Shown here piece after piece: positions 51,882 through 63,015 of a DNA stretch of 64,000 bases. The stretch comes from Agathobacter ruminis. GTDB taxonomy: Bacteria > Bacillota > Clostridia > Lachnospirales > Lachnospiraceae. The stretch lies in assembly GCF_002735305.1 (NCBI RefSeq), contig NZ_PDYG01000001.1, positions 32,608 to 96,607 of the forward strand, written 5' to 3'. The position numbers and the translations under genes were made by a program. The stretch's first letter is position 1; each line of letters begins with the position of its first letter. The notes under the pieces are model-generated. The model did no database searches and was not told the origin of the DNA. It was given only the letters and a program-made list of their open reading frames with translations.

Positions 51882-54497
51882 CTAAATCAATGGATGCTTC
51901 TTAAAATCCCATGATGTCTCAAAAGAATCCCAATCATCTTTAGAAAGCTGCTTATTCTTAATTGCTAATTCATCTACTTTTTCTTCATCATCACTTTCTA
52001 AAACAGGAAATTTCGCTACTTCACCTGATTGAGAATTCAATGTAGGATTAAGCTGTCCAAAAATGTATGAAAAAACATTTGAATTCAAAAGCGCAAGAAA
52101 ATATGGCCTTTTGTCTCCAAGATCAAATATACAGCAACCTCCATTATCGAAAATAAAACCTTCGTCAAACCATCTAATACTAAACCTACTACTTGTAATT
52201 GTTGACCATGTGAGACCTGGTTTAGTAAAGTATTGGTAATTAGCTATTACTGCTGATTTGATTTTTCTGATTGCTTCTGCATCATTATACCAATCAATTA
52301 AATAGGCATTATCACCATACCACTTTCTATAGTCTCCACCTTTATTATATGGATACCAAGGTTTTTCCTTACTTTCCTCCTTGTCAATCTTTACCGCTCC
52401 TAGATTCATTTTTTGCTCATTTACTTCAAACCAAAGCCTTAAAAACCTATTGTTATCCGATGTCGAGTTGCCCTTACGAGGAGCAACAATACTTCCTAAC
52501 GCTTTTCCTTTATCATACGCATTTCTAACATTGTCGCTGACCCAATATGCAACTGGTGCTCCTGGTATGATTTGATATTTTTTTTGATGTGTGGTATATC
52601 TATAGCCACAATTAGGATTAGCAATGGCATCCAAAGTCCTAGGTCCTTGATTTTCTACTCCAGTAAAATCCGATAATTTAATATAACTACCTAAATCACT
52701 CTTGGCGTTCTTGCAATAAGTAAATGCTGCAACAGGCACACAAGCAGCTTCAAATGCGTTATATTCAAGCTGAACTAAAGTAGTAATGCAGCCATGACTA
52801 TACAACCAGCTTCTCATTTTTTCATACGATGAAATAAACATCCAAACATATGGCATCAACAAGCCAACATGCCCATTTTCACTGCAATAATCCACCGCGC
52901 GCCTAAAAAATGCTGAAAACATATCAGTTTTAAAGTCCTCATATTTTTCAGAGACATATTTTTTTAATTTATCTGGCATAAGCGCAGAATTCATATACGG
53001 AGGATTTGTAACTACTATTTCATATTTCTGATTGATTATGATTGCAATCTCTACCAATGGTACGAGTTTTTCTAAGGATTTTTTTCCTATTACTTCGACT
53101 ATTGATACACTATCTTTTTGTAGCACAGACTTTATAGTGTCTTTCAACCCTATCAGTTCTTCATTAGAGTATTCAATATGAATAAGTGAACCATACATTT
53201 TGGCGTCAATAAAATTATTTATTATTGATTGTGCCATACTACGATAATTGCTTGGTAATAAGGTTAAACAATCTGTTTCAAAATCATTGCTTTCTACCAT
53301 AGGAAGAAAATGACATTCGATATCTTCAAAGAAAATTCTTCGATTGTATTGCCTAGCCTTCATCATTACTGCAAAATAAGCCATTTGTGCAGCACGCTCA
53401 TCTATATCTAACCCGTATAAATTTTTTTCTACGATGCTCCGTGCAGCATCTCGCTGTGTCCATCCAGCGCATTCATATATTTTCATGAATACATCAAATG
53501 CATACACCAAAATATGTCCTGATCCCATACAAGGATCAAGAAATCTAATTTCATCTGGTCTTTTAGCTATACCATCTTCGAAATATCCGCCTTCATCATC
53601 ATTATCAGGAACATAATATTCCCATTCGTGTTTCATTATTTCAGAATTATAAGATTTCCAAAACCTAACAAGACTGTTCTCCACCATGAAGCGAACTATC
53701 CAATCTGATGTAAATAGCTGCGTCACGAAAGGAATATCTTTCTTTAAATACTTTTTATGTGCGTTAATCAGATTATCTTTGGGTTCCGAAATATAATACT
53801 GATACAACCAGCCAATAATCTCTACTTGACCACCTTTATCAATATTAAAATCATCTTCTTCTATATCATGAACAAGATGATACACAACGCCATCCTGATC
53901 TACGAAAGAAACATTCAATAATATCTCAGAATAGTCACTTATATTCTCAAATAAACGCGGCAATAATGGATGCAACATATTACACTGCTTAATAAAAAGT
54001 AATTTAAATGCTTCATCAAGCTTATTATCATTCTTTAACTGAATAATATATTGCTTTTCAGCGTCAGAAAAATCCAACTCTGCATCAAAAGGAGTTGTTA
54101 CCAAATCTGGCTCTAACTTACCAGTCTCTGAAGAAAGAACTCTAACATGTGAAGGTAGATAATCATTAACTTCCATGAAACGCACAGCAATCAGTCGATT
54201 AAACCATGTATAGGCAACCTCTTCAATAACGCTGGAATATGCTGTTGCATAATCGGATCCCTTTTCCTTCTGCCTTATAATCTGAACTAGGCCTTTACGC
54301 TGTTTAATTTCTTCTCCACGAATCGCATAAGGCTCCGCTGTTCCGATATCATAAAATTCAACATCAGTTGTAGACTGTGGAAGGGCATCTGCTATACCGT
54401 CCTTAGTTATTCCCATGAGTCCAGCTTTATAGCTGACATCTGCTATTAACTTATTTCTTGCCCCAATAGCGAAATTTCTGATTGCTGTTTTATTCAC
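51882..54497 (-). CDS. pglX: Second, shorter BREX methyltransferase PglX
   Basis: An 871-residue N6-adenine methyltransferase starting at GTG 54497 (TTGAGG upstream). Motif I DPCMGSGHILVYAFD is at residue 321 and motif IV NPPYM at 498. The N-terminal half strongly resembles the first PglX; the central part (about 560-800, the target-recognition region) is different. It ends at SWDFKKHPLI, equivalent to residue ~885 of the first copy, so the last ~330 residues of a normal PglX are missing. The clean end before the next gene suggests a stable variant rather than decay. Confidence 0.92.
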   Translation of the reverse strand: MNKTAIRNFAIGARNKLIADVSYKAGLMGITKDGIADALPQSTTDVEFYDIGTAEPYAIRGEEIKQRKGLVQIIRQKEKGSDYATAYSSVIEEVAYTWFNRLIAVRFMEVNDYLPSHVRVLSSETGKLEPDLVTTPFDAELDFSDAEKQYIIQLKNDNKLDEAFKLLFIKQCNMLHPLLPRLFENISDYSEILLNVSFVDQDGVVYHLVHDIEEDDFNIDKGGQVEIIGWLYQYYISEPKDNLINAHKKYLKKDIPFVTQLFTSDWIVRFMVENSLVRFWKSYNSEIMKHEWEYYVPDNDDEGGYFEDGIAKRPDEIRFLDPCMGSGHILVYAFDVFMKIYECAGWTQRDAARSIVEKNLYGLDIDERAAQMAYFAVMMKARQYNRRIFFEDIECHFLPMVESNDFETDCLTLLPSNYRSMAQSIINNFIDAKMYGSLIHIEYSNEELIGLKDTIKSVLQKDSVSIVEVIGKKSLEKLVPLVEIAIIINQKYEIVVTNPPYMNSALMPDKLKKYVSEKYEDFKTDMFSAFFRRAVDYCSENGHVGLLMPYVWMFISSYEKMRSWLYSHGCITTLVQLEYNAFEAACVPVAAFTYCKNAKSDLGSYIKLSDFTGVENQGPRTLDAIANPNCGYRYTTHQKKYQIIPGAPVAYWVSDNVRNAYDKGKALGSIVAPRKGNSTSDNNRFLRLWFEVNEQKMNLGAVKIDKEESKEKPWYPYNKGGDYRKWYGDNAYLIDWYNDAEAIRKIKSAVIANYQYFTKPGLTWSTITSSRFSIRWFDEGFIFDNGGCCIFDLGDKRPYFLALLNSNVFSYIFGQLNPTLNSQSGEVAKFPVLESDDEEKVDELAIKNKQLSKDDWDSFETSWDFKKHPLI

Positions 54498-54514
54498 GCT
54501 TCATACCTCAATAA

Positions 54515-57500
54515 TTAGTTTTTCTTAAAATCCTTAAACTTCTTATCATCCATCATAATAGCTTTGCTATCAGCTAGTACTTCGTAGAGCTTGCCATCAG
54601 TTCCAAGCTGTACCTTCTTGTAGTTGTACTTAACACCATCATCAAGATCTAGCTCTGTCCTTGCAAGTGCCAAGTGACCAATCTTTTCATCATAATCACG
54701 ACACTCTTTAAGCTGCTTTTGAAGCTTTTCCTTGCGCTTTGTTGCAGCACCTACTTCACGGCTGTTTGTGCTATGATCAATCATATCCTGCATGCGTCCA
54801 ATTTCTGATTCATATACACGCTGCATTCTATGAAGATAATCTACACGCAAATTACCGATTGTATCAGCATTATATCTATGAAGATAAATAAGTGCCTTAA
54901 ATCCGTTCTGCTTTCCGCTGTCAAATAGCCAATAGATAGGTCTTTTACCTGATCCTGTAACTGAATATGTCTGACAATGATCTTTAAAGAAATCTGAAAC
55001 AAAATAATTTCTAATAATCTCACGTGAAGAATTTCCTTTGTTTCCAAGAGCCTGTGCAATAAAATCCAAATTCTGCTCTAAGGTATCTTCGCCATATACC
55101 TTTTTAAGCCAACCTATAAAAAGTCCAACGATATCATCTTCAAAGTATTCTTCATCAGTGATAGGAAGGATGTTGTCAGCATCAGGAATAAATGTCTTAT
55201 ATTTACTTGCATCCCATTCACCGCCTGCATAAGCAAGACCTTCAACATCTAATGAATAGCGTCCAAACATACAACCTACTGCATATGAGAGAAGACTCTT
55301 AATATCACGTTGTAAATCTGCTTTACGAACAGTAACATCCTTATCGTCTACTTCCGGTGTAAGCTCATCCTGTAATCCATAAATATCAATGAAAATACGG
55401 TTCAGTTCTTCTTCATTTGCCTTAAGCTGATTGAATCTGCTATCGCACTCAGCTTCCCATTCTTTGTATTTATCTGCTATTAGTCGTCCCATTCTAACTC
55501 CTTTTGTTAATGGATTAGTCATATAGTCCCATGATTGTTCAAATTCATCCCAATCACATTTAGATACTTTTACATTATTATCTGATAATGCTATTATCTC
55601 ATTCCATTTTTTTGAAATATCTCCAATTGGTATTTTTGACATTGCACCAACACTATAGTCTAACGTTGGTGCCAAAAAAGATATAAATTTCTGCGTAACA
55701 CAACTATTAAGCAACGCTAGGTAAACCATCGTTTCTTCATGAGATTGAAAAAAACATGAAGAGCCTTTTGTATCAAAAACAAAACCATTATCACAATATC
55801 TAACTGAAAGCTTACCAGATGCAATGGCTGACCATGTTACAGATTTTTTAAAATAAAACTGCTTAGCTCTAACTGGTGCCCCAGAATAACTTAACGGAAT
55901 CCCAGCATAATTATGTATATCTAAACCTTTATCACGCCAATTTACAAGTAATTCATTATTACCATACCACCGTCTAAACGAGCCCCCTTTATTGTAAGGA
56001 AACCATGTCTTTTTAGAATTCACTGCGTCTTCAGAATCAATCGAATTAGTTTTAGTATTTTCTTTTGATACTTCTTGCCACATACGAACAAACAAATCAT
56101 TATTATTCGTTTGCAATCCCGCTCTAGGCTCTGCCACTTCGCCAAGTTTTATATTTTTAAATGCCAGCAAATCTTTAAAACTAGCCCAATATGCAAATGG
56201 GATTCCAGGTATATACTCAAATTCGTCTATCTTTTTCAAATTGATACACTCATTTGAAAGAAACATTGTTTCCTTTTCCAATGATGTACCTCCGTCAACG
56301 AGATTTACAAATTTTGAGATATATTGTTTTTCAATCATTGGCGACATTACAAAGCTTGTTGTCTGTACAACTTCACCACCAATATCATCAAATGCACGTG
56401 CACCAAGATGTGCCATGTTAATCACTCTTTGTAAGCAAAGATTTTCACGAAGTTTTTCAAAGCTTTTCAAAAACATCCAAGCATGTTGAGTAATCATTGC
56501 ATAATATCCAGTTCTTCTTGTTTTTGAGGCACATACCTCGATAAAAACTGAGAACATATCGGTTTTACTATTTGGATATCGTTTTCGAATGTATGTTCCT
56601 AGTTTTTTTGATGCTGATGATACAGCCATATATGGAGGATTAGTTATAACCGCTTCATATTTTCTAGCCATTGTTTCACCAATCGAAATTAACACAAACA
56701 GTTTTTCCTGAGTATCATCAATTCCTATGGTATCCAAGGACATCTGCCCTTCCACACTATGGCTTCCAGCAAATTTCTTCAAAAGTTCCCAATTATAGTT
56801 TTCTACATCAAGAATCGAACCATATTCCTTTGCATCTTTAAATGTATCAAGAAGCCCTGTAATCTGGTTCAATGCATCATTTTTCTCTAGCTCACTTAAG
56901 CCGGCTCCAAAGTATTGAAGCTGGTTTCTGTTAATACTATTACTATCCTGGATAGAGTACACATGGCACGGGGTCTCAGCTGACAGTATTCTTCTGTTAT
57001 ACTGCCTTGCCTTCATCATTACTGCAAAATATGCCATCTGATAAGCTCTATCATCAATATCCAGTCCATAAAGGTTATTCTCTAAGATGCTTCTCGCAGC
57101 ATCCCTCTCCGAATAGCCAGCTGACTCATATATCTGCATAAGCACATCAAATGCATATACTAAGATATGTCCACTACCCATACATGGATCTATGAAATGG
57201 ATATCTTCTGGATTAAGCTTTGCATATTCCGCATGAATCTCATTAAGTTTATTTTGAACATCTGGCTCTTGTTCTGCTTCTTCAAGATAATACTTCCATC
57301 CAGCTTTTAGAGAATCATTTGGATGTCCTTCTACCCAAATTCGACCAAGACTGTTCTCCACCATGTAACGAACAATCCAATCTGGTGTAAAGAGCTGTGT
57401 CACTGCAGGAATTTCTTCCTTTGATATCTTTCCATTCTTTGCAAAAGCTTCATTCTTAGGCTCAGTATTATAGTACTGATACATCCAACCAATAATCTCA

Positions 57501-58174
57501 ACCTGACCGCCCATTTCAATATTGAAATCTTCTTCAGGAATATCATTTACAAGATGGTAAACTACACCTTCCTTATCGATAGCAGAAATATTAAGAAGAA
57601 CTTCAGTATAATCAGAGGTCTTTTCAAAAAGTGCTGGAAGGATTTCATTTAAAGCATTACATTGTTTAATGAAAAGCATTCTGAAACATTCATCAAGCTC
57701 ATTATCATTTTTGAGTCTGATGATTTCTTGCTTTTCATCATCTGTAAATGGTAATTCTGCATCAAATGGATTTGTAACCAAATCCGGCTCCATCTTGCCG
57801 CTTTCAGATGAAAGTACTCTGATGTGAGAAGGTAAATAGTCATTTACCTCCATGAATCTGACCGCTATAAGTCTGTTAAACCATGTGTAAGCAACACCTT
57901 CAATGATATATTTGTATGCAGTAGCATAGTCTGTTTCATGAGCCTTCTGATTAATTGCATTTACAAGGCTATCTCTCTGCTTAATAGCTTCACCTGTAAT
58001 TGCATAAGGCTCAACTGTTCCTATATCAAAGAATTGTGTTTCTCTGGTAGACTGTGGCAATGCATCTTTGATTCCATCAGATGTGATTCCCATAAGTCCA
58101 GCACGATACTCTATATCAGCTATTAACTTATTTCTTGCCCATATAGCAAAATTTCTTATAGCAGTTTTATTCAT
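54515..58174 (-). CDS. pglX: BREX adenine-specific DNA methyltransferase PglX
   Basis: A full-length 1219-residue PglX. SAM motif DPCMGSGHILVYAFDV is at residue 329, catalytic NPPYMA at 512. The target-recognition region spans roughly 560-850, with YNKGGSFRRWYGNNELLVNW typical of the family. A C-terminal ~330-residue part includes coiled coils (CDSRFNQLKANEEELNRIFI) and KRPIYWLFDSGKQNGFKALI. It would mark host DNA at one strand of a non-palindromic site. A second, divergent copy follows 18 bases later. Confidence 0.95.
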   Translation of the reverse strand: MNKTAIRNFAIWARNKLIADIEYRAGLMGITSDGIKDALPQSTRETQFFDIGTVEPYAITGEAIKQRDSLVNAINQKAHETDYATAYKYIIEGVAYTWFNRLIAVRFMEVNDYLPSHIRVLSSESGKMEPDLVTNPFDAELPFTDDEKQEIIRLKNDNELDECFRMLFIKQCNALNEILPALFEKTSDYTEVLLNISAIDKEGVVYHLVNDIPEEDFNIEMGGQVEIIGWMYQYYNTEPKNEAFAKNGKISKEEIPAVTQLFTPDWIVRYMVENSLGRIWVEGHPNDSLKAGWKYYLEEAEQEPDVQNKLNEIHAEYAKLNPEDIHFIDPCMGSGHILVYAFDVLMQIYESAGYSERDAARSILENNLYGLDIDDRAYQMAYFAVMMKARQYNRRILSAETPCHVYSIQDSNSINRNQLQYFGAGLSELEKNDALNQITGLLDTFKDAKEYGSILDVENYNWELLKKFAGSHSVEGQMSLDTIGIDDTQEKLFVLISIGETMARKYEAVITNPPYMAVSSASKKLGTYIRKRYPNSKTDMFSVFIEVCASKTRRTGYYAMITQHAWMFLKSFEKLRENLCLQRVINMAHLGARAFDDIGGEVVQTTSFVMSPMIEKQYISKFVNLVDGGTSLEKETMFLSNECINLKKIDEFEYIPGIPFAYWASFKDLLAFKNIKLGEVAEPRAGLQTNNNDLFVRMWQEVSKENTKTNSIDSEDAVNSKKTWFPYNKGGSFRRWYGNNELLVNWRDKGLDIHNYAGIPLSYSGAPVRAKQFYFKKSVTWSAIASGKLSVRYCDNGFVFDTKGSSCFFQSHEETMVYLALLNSCVTQKFISFLAPTLDYSVGAMSKIPIGDISKKWNEIIALSDNNVKVSKCDWDEFEQSWDYMTNPLTKGVRMGRLIADKYKEWEAECDSRFNQLKANEEELNRIFIDIYGLQDELTPEVDDKDVTVRKADLQRDIKSLLSYAVGCMFGRYSLDVEGLAYAGGEWDASKYKTFIPDADNILPITDEEYFEDDIVGLFIGWLKKVYGEDTLEQNLDFIAQALGNKGNSSREIIRNYFVSDFFKDHCQTYSVTGSGKRPIYWLFDSGKQNGFKALIYLHRYNADTIGNLRVDYLHRMQRVYESEIGRMQDMIDHSTNSREVGAATKRKEKLQKQLKECRDYDEKIGHLALARTELDLDDGVKYNYKKVQLGTDGKLYEVLADSKAIMMDDKKFKDFKKN

Positions 58175-58189
58175 ACAATCGCTCCAATC

Positions 58190-61100
58190 TTAAAACTCAA
58201 CATTGATGATATCGTTATTGTTAAGCTCATCCATCAATGATTTCTTAAGCTGATCCACGTACTTATCTACGTCTTCTGCTTTTTCAATTCTCCACGAAGA
58301 AGTCATTGCAACATTCTTAATAGAAACATTCTTTGTTTTCTTTACCGGCATATCAATGACAGCATCAACTGGAGTAACATAGCTTTCGCCTCCACTCTGC
58401 TGTTGCTGAGCTATTTTAGCTGCCTTCTCCGCTGCAAGTTTCGCATCAAGAGCACTCATCTCATCAAGAAGTCTAATCTTTAATGCCCCGGCTTCATCGG
58501 CATATGCTCTAAGCCTTGAAACATTATTACAGGTATCAGCGCCCTCCAATATTTCCATAAAGAGCTTAATGTACTCAGGCTTCTTTTCATCTTTATACTC
58601 TTTGGTATCTACAACCTCAACAACCCTGTCTCTATCATCCTCGATAGACTGCTTTACTGGAACTGCTGCATCTTCAAGGACCTTTGTATAAGCGTTCATG
58701 AACTTATTTCTAAGATCTGGAAGCTTAGGAATCTCTCTATATGGAGAATCCATTTGTACAATAGTTCTCATCTGAGCGACTATATCTTCAAGCACACTGT
58801 CAACGATGTATGTCTTACTGTCATCATAAATCTCAAGCATATCCAATGCTCTTGTAAAAATCTGCATCTGCTCTCCATTGAAGAATGCCTTCACAGGCTC
58901 ATAATCCTCTCCAAAATCTAAAAGATCATCTTGATGTTTATAAACATATTCGTAAAACTCATCTGGGGTAGAAGACAGAGTGATAGCTTGCATGAGTTGC
59001 TTTCCCTTATCAATTATTTTTTTACCAGGATAATCATAATGTTTGTAATTAACTTCAATAGTCTGCATGTCAGATAATCGATTCTGAGAATAGCTTTGGA
59101 AAGTACTCATACAATATTCTTCATCATCAGACGTAATGTTTACCCCAAAAAGTTCCTTGCATGTTGTTTGTACCGCTTTTTTCTCTTTTTCAGGTCTTCT
59201 TGTTTTAACTTCAATAAGAAGCTTTTCTAAATACTGCTTCTTAATAATGTAATCTACAATTTCATCTGCAGACTTATTCATAATACTTATAGAAGAACCA
59301 TTTACAGTAAAAGAAAGATCACCACGCTTAAAAAGGCGCGCAATAAGCCAATGAACATCATCCTCAACAAATCCATAAGGGGCACTCATGAATCTATCTT
59401 TAATGGTCTTCATAGATGTTTTAATATGAATCTGCGTATTACCGGAGATAAAACTAAGGACATCATCAAGTGCGTGCTGGTTAGACTCAGTTCCACCAAC
59501 CAAATCAAGTTTTAGCAAGTTGCTATCTGCAAACATTTTTCTGATGTTTGTTTCATCATACGCTGCGTCAATATATGGGAGCTTGTGGTAAACTATCTGA
59601 ACTAATCTACCAATTGCTTCATTGATTCTTTGTGTCACTTCCTTTGATGAAAGATTGGCAATATCACCGTTTACATAGATTGTCGCATCTTTAAGAGCCT
59701 CTGTAAGGTAAAGCCTTGCATTGGAATTACGTTCTCTCATCTCTACTCGTTTAGCTTCTTTAATGGTTTCATATTTAGTAAGCTGAGAAGATGTATTAAG
59801 GCGAAGAAACTTTTCAATCTTAAGGTACATCATTAGTTCCTCGAGAAAAGCTGAATCATTAGGTAAAAGAACAACAACTTCTGCATTCTGTACAGACATT
59901 CCTCGAAGCATTGTATCGTTATTCCCACCATCATACCAAGGCGTCAGAATTCGAAGACCAACAGCAAAGTTTTGATTCGTCTTATATGGTCTATCATCTA
60001 CATTTTGATTATAAGAAAATGCATAACGCCCATTAAATGCAGGACATCGATATTTTTTATCTGAAATAATGTCTTCAAAAATCATCTCAGATGCTTTGTT
60101 GATAACCTCCGCAAGTTCAACATTTTGTGCATCAATTTCACGTCTAATTTCCTGCTCTTCATCTGTAAGAAAAACATAGATACTTCCATTTTTTTGAACA
60201 ACAGTCTGCTGTATTAATACATTTAACGCATGTTCAACGCGTTCTTTAAGTTCAATACGATCGTTATCGATGTTATCAATCATAAGGCTAGTGATATTCT
60301 CAACATTGGCCTCAATCTCAAGAATGTACTTAATCATGAATAAGGTCTTAAGTACATTGATAGCAAATACGTCATCTGTCTTGTTGTCTGGATTAATCTT
60401 GCTGTTATCAAAAGCTCTGATAATTACACTTCTATGGCTATGATCCAAGAAGTTCTCCAGAGCATCATAGAATCTGTGGAAAGGTACAATGGCACCTTCT
60501 GATTCTTCCATAATCTTCACAGCGGATTCCTTAAAGAGCGCAAGCATAGAACGCTCCCCCTCTGATAAGTGCTTACCGGATGCACCGTGAGTTCTGATTG
60601 ATGTAAGTACACTGGCAAGAAGATTGAACTGATATGGTACAAACGGATATACACCAGCAAAGTCGTTATCATCAGCGTAAAGCTTCTTCTCTACTACATC
60701 ATTGAAAACAATGAGGTTTTTAATAATAGTTGCCTTCTGCTCATAAAGAAGTCTCAGTGTCTGAGCACCGGTCTCGTTCTTATCAAGGATTCTCTTCTTG
60801 ATAACTTCATCAACGTTTGCTGATGAAAGAGCAAGTCTTGTAGCAAAACGTCCCTGAATCTTAGAGAAGTCATTACCCTTTACCTTCATGATGGAATCCA
60901 CATCCTGCTGGCTGGTAACAACAACCCACGCCTTACCTTTACACTCTTTACTCAGTTCTTCTCTAACTGTCTGCAGATTAAGCATGAGGTTAGAATCATC
61001 ACCGATATACTGGCCAACTTCATCGACCATGAATACGACATGGCGGTTATCCCCCTTCTTATCGATGTATTCCTTTACACGCTTTGCAAAATCCTCAATG

Positions 61101-61813
61101 CTAATGCGGTATGTTTCAGATGCTTTTTCACACCAGTTACGTGCTGCAGTCTCACTCATGAAATCAATTTTCACAAGAGCTTCCACTACATCATCTTGAA
61201 TAAAGTCAAACTTATGTCTTGAAGACTCCCACTCAGAACCGTACTCATCTTCAAATGCTTCCTTGAAGGCATCATACTTTCCTTCATCTGTAAGCTGGCT
61301 CTCCAAATCTGCAAGATGCGGAAGGCTTCCACAGAATCCTTGCATCTCGTTGAACACTTTAAGGAATACATTTACGATTGCATCCTTGTTCTGCTTGCTA
61401 TTGCTATCACTCTTAGAATCAATGTTGAAAAGTACAACATCATTCTTAGTCTGTGCAGCAAGCTTCATATCAGATAAAACCATCGCATCAGATATTTTGT
61501 TATCATCAATGAAGTAATCAATAGCATGCTTACCATCTATCTCTTTGTTTGCTAATATGTATGAAAGGATTTTTAAGAAGTGAGATTTACCACTTCCGAA
61601 GAAACCGGAGATCCATACACCGATTTCATTAGTATTTCCTGTGATACCCTTTTTATATGCCTCGAAGAAATCTGCAAAGTGTTTTTGAAGTTCTCTTGTA
61701 ACAACATATTCTTCAAGCTCCTGAGCTACATTTGTTTCCTCGCCCTGGCCTACAATAATAACACCCTGAATCTCACGATCAATTGGCTTTGCAAACATAT
61801 CCTTAATCCGCAT
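58190..61813 (-). CDS. brxC: BREX P-loop ATPase BrxC
   Basis: A 1207-residue ATPase. Walker A GFFGSGKSHFL is near residue 70, Walker B VVFMVDEVGQYIGDD near 265. Long helical and coiled regions follow. It matches BrxC (PglY in the original Pgl system), the large ATPase common to all BREX types. Located between brxB and pglX as in type I operons. Confidence 0.95.
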   Translation of the reverse strand: MRIKDMFAKPIDREIQGVIIVGQGEETNVAQELEEYVVTRELQKHFADFFEAYKKGITGNTNEIGVWISGFFGSGKSHFLKILSYILANKEIDGKHAIDYFIDDNKISDAMVLSDMKLAAQTKNDVVLFNIDSKSDSNSKQNKDAIVNVFLKVFNEMQGFCGSLPHLADLESQLTDEGKYDAFKEAFEDEYGSEWESSRHKFDFIQDDVVEALVKIDFMSETAARNWCEKASETYRISIEDFAKRVKEYIDKKGDNRHVVFMVDEVGQYIGDDSNLMLNLQTVREELSKECKGKAWVVVTSQQDVDSIMKVKGNDFSKIQGRFATRLALSSANVDEVIKKRILDKNETGAQTLRLLYEQKATIIKNLIVFNDVVEKKLYADDNDFAGVYPFVPYQFNLLASVLTSIRTHGASGKHLSEGERSMLALFKESAVKIMEESEGAIVPFHRFYDALENFLDHSHRSVIIRAFDNSKINPDNKTDDVFAINVLKTLFMIKYILEIEANVENITSLMIDNIDNDRIELKERVEHALNVLIQQTVVQKNGSIYVFLTDEEQEIRREIDAQNVELAEVINKASEMIFEDIISDKKYRCPAFNGRYAFSYNQNVDDRPYKTNQNFAVGLRILTPWYDGGNNDTMLRGMSVQNAEVVVLLPNDSAFLEELMMYLKIEKFLRLNTSSQLTKYETIKEAKRVEMRERNSNARLYLTEALKDATIYVNGDIANLSSKEVTQRINEAIGRLVQIVYHKLPYIDAAYDETNIRKMFADSNLLKLDLVGGTESNQHALDDVLSFISGNTQIHIKTSMKTIKDRFMSAPYGFVEDDVHWLIARLFKRGDLSFTVNGSSISIMNKSADEIVDYIIKKQYLEKLLIEVKTRRPEKEKKAVQTTCKELFGVNITSDDEEYCMSTFQSYSQNRLSDMQTIEVNYKHYDYPGKKIIDKGKQLMQAITLSSTPDEFYEYVYKHQDDLLDFGEDYEPVKAFFNGEQMQIFTRALDMLEIYDDSKTYIVDSVLEDIVAQMRTIVQMDSPYREIPKLPDLRNKFMNAYTKVLEDAAVPVKQSIEDDRDRVVEVVDTKEYKDEKKPEYIKLFMEILEGADTCNNVSRLRAYADEAGALKIRLLDEMSALDAKLAAEKAAKIAQQQQSGGESYVTPVDAVIDMPVKKTKNVSIKNVAMTSSWRIEKAEDVDKYVDQLKKSLMDELNNNDIINVEF

Positions 61814-61828
61814 AGTAAATCCTCCTGA

Positions 61829-62407
61829 TTACTTTACTAATTTAAATGCTCGATAATAATTATCGTCTTTTATCTCCCCAAACAGAATTAATTCCTGCTC
61901 ATTGTATACCCCAGGAAAAAACATAACCACCGGAGCTTTTACAAATGCCTGATGCAAATTGTTAAGTACCTTGTGTGATCTAAGAATAGGGAAGCATTTT
62001 CCTACTCCTGTAAGAAATACAACCGCATTGTCTGGCGTATTATCCTTAATGTGCTGCACTATCAGGCTGTCATCGTCATTTATTTTCATTGAATTACTTA
62101 CAGCTTTTGTTATTCGCTCCAAACCTTTCTTCTTTTCGAATTTATAACACTCTTCCATGAAATCATTTTCCTTAAGGAAGTCTATGATGATGTCATATAA
62201 GTCAAAGACCACAAGCTCAAACTCTTCTCCACCTTTGAAATTTCTATTCTGCATATACTTGATACGTTCTCTGACTTCAAGCTCGTGCTCTGGTGGATAG
62301 TCAAACACCCAATAATTAACTTCGTTTGCTCTTCCACTGCTCTGCCTAAATGAAGGTTTCTTAATCGTTTCCTCCATTTTGTCCAGGCGTTCTGATAAAT
62401 CTGCCAT
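61829..62407 (-). CDS. brxB: BREX protein BrxB (DUF1788)
   Basis: A 192-residue protein matching DUF1788: NYWVFDYPPEHELEVRERIK, VVFDLYDIIIDFLKENDFME, and VVFLTGVGKCFPILRSHKVL, VVMFFPGVYNEQELILFGE. Role in BREX unknown but required in some type I systems. Its ATG shares a base with the brxA stop. Confidence 0.95.
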   Translation of the reverse strand: MADLSERLDKMEETIKKPSFRQSSGRANEVNYWVFDYPPEHELEVRERIKYMQNRNFKGGEEFELVVFDLYDIIIDFLKENDFMEECYKFEKKKGLERITKAVSNSMKINDDDSLIVQHIKDNTPDNAVVFLTGVGKCFPILRSHKVLNNLHQAFVKAPVVMFFPGVYNEQELILFGEIKDDNYYRAFKLVK

Positions 62408-63015
62408 TATCTGATACCCTCCATTGCTTTAGCTATCTGGCCATATCCGTAATCATCAAGCCAGTGCTTTAATACTGGATCCAGCACGGGCTTTATTATC
62501 TGTCTTTCTAATGCTCTAGAATTATCATCCAGAAGACCTGCCTCGAAAAGCTGCGTCTTGTAACTTCTGGCTAGTCTCTTTACTGTAGCTTCTGTCAATT
62601 TCTCAACTTCCTCATGCTGTTCCTGCTTATTCTTAAAATATATATTAAAGTCTGCATCCGTAAGTGTATTACCGCCGATGATAAGTTTTTCTCTTACCAC
62701 TTCGTAAACAAAGTCAAAGAACAACGTGTCATGCGCAAGTGTACCCGCCAATGCAAAAAGTTTCTGAGTTGAAACATCACTTTCTAGAAACAACTGATAA
62801 AAGCTCTCATCCAATGACTTTATTCTCGCCGTTACAGTTGAATAAATCATCTTTGCCCTTGCTGGAGTGCTTGCTCCAAATATATTTTCTTCTTCATTGA
62901 GTTTCTTTATTTCATCAAAAGATTTTCCAGATGCAAGCATCTGAACTTCTTTTCTAAATTCCAAGAACCAAAATGAAAACTTAACCGCTCCTGCGCTATA
63001 TTTATTTCTCTTCAC
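62407..63015 (-). CDS. brxA: BREX protein BrxA (DUF1819)
   Basis: A 202-residue DUF1819 protein: VKFSFWFLEFRKEVQMLASG at the start, NIFGASTPARAKMIYSTVTA, and FFDFVYEVVREKLIIGGNTL. All helical. Homologues form a DNA-binding NusB-like fold. It overlaps the HTH gene by 14 bases. Confidence 0.95.
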   Translation of the reverse strand: MKRNKYSAGAVKFSFWFLEFRKEVQMLASGKSFDEIKKLNEEENIFGASTPARAKMIYSTVTARIKSLDESFYQLFLESDVSTQKLFALAGTLAHDTLFFDFVYEVVREKLIIGGNTLTDADFNIYFKNKQEQHEEVEKLTEATVKRLARSYKTQLFEAGLLDDNSRALERQIIKPVLDPVLKHWLDDYGYGQIAKAMEGIR

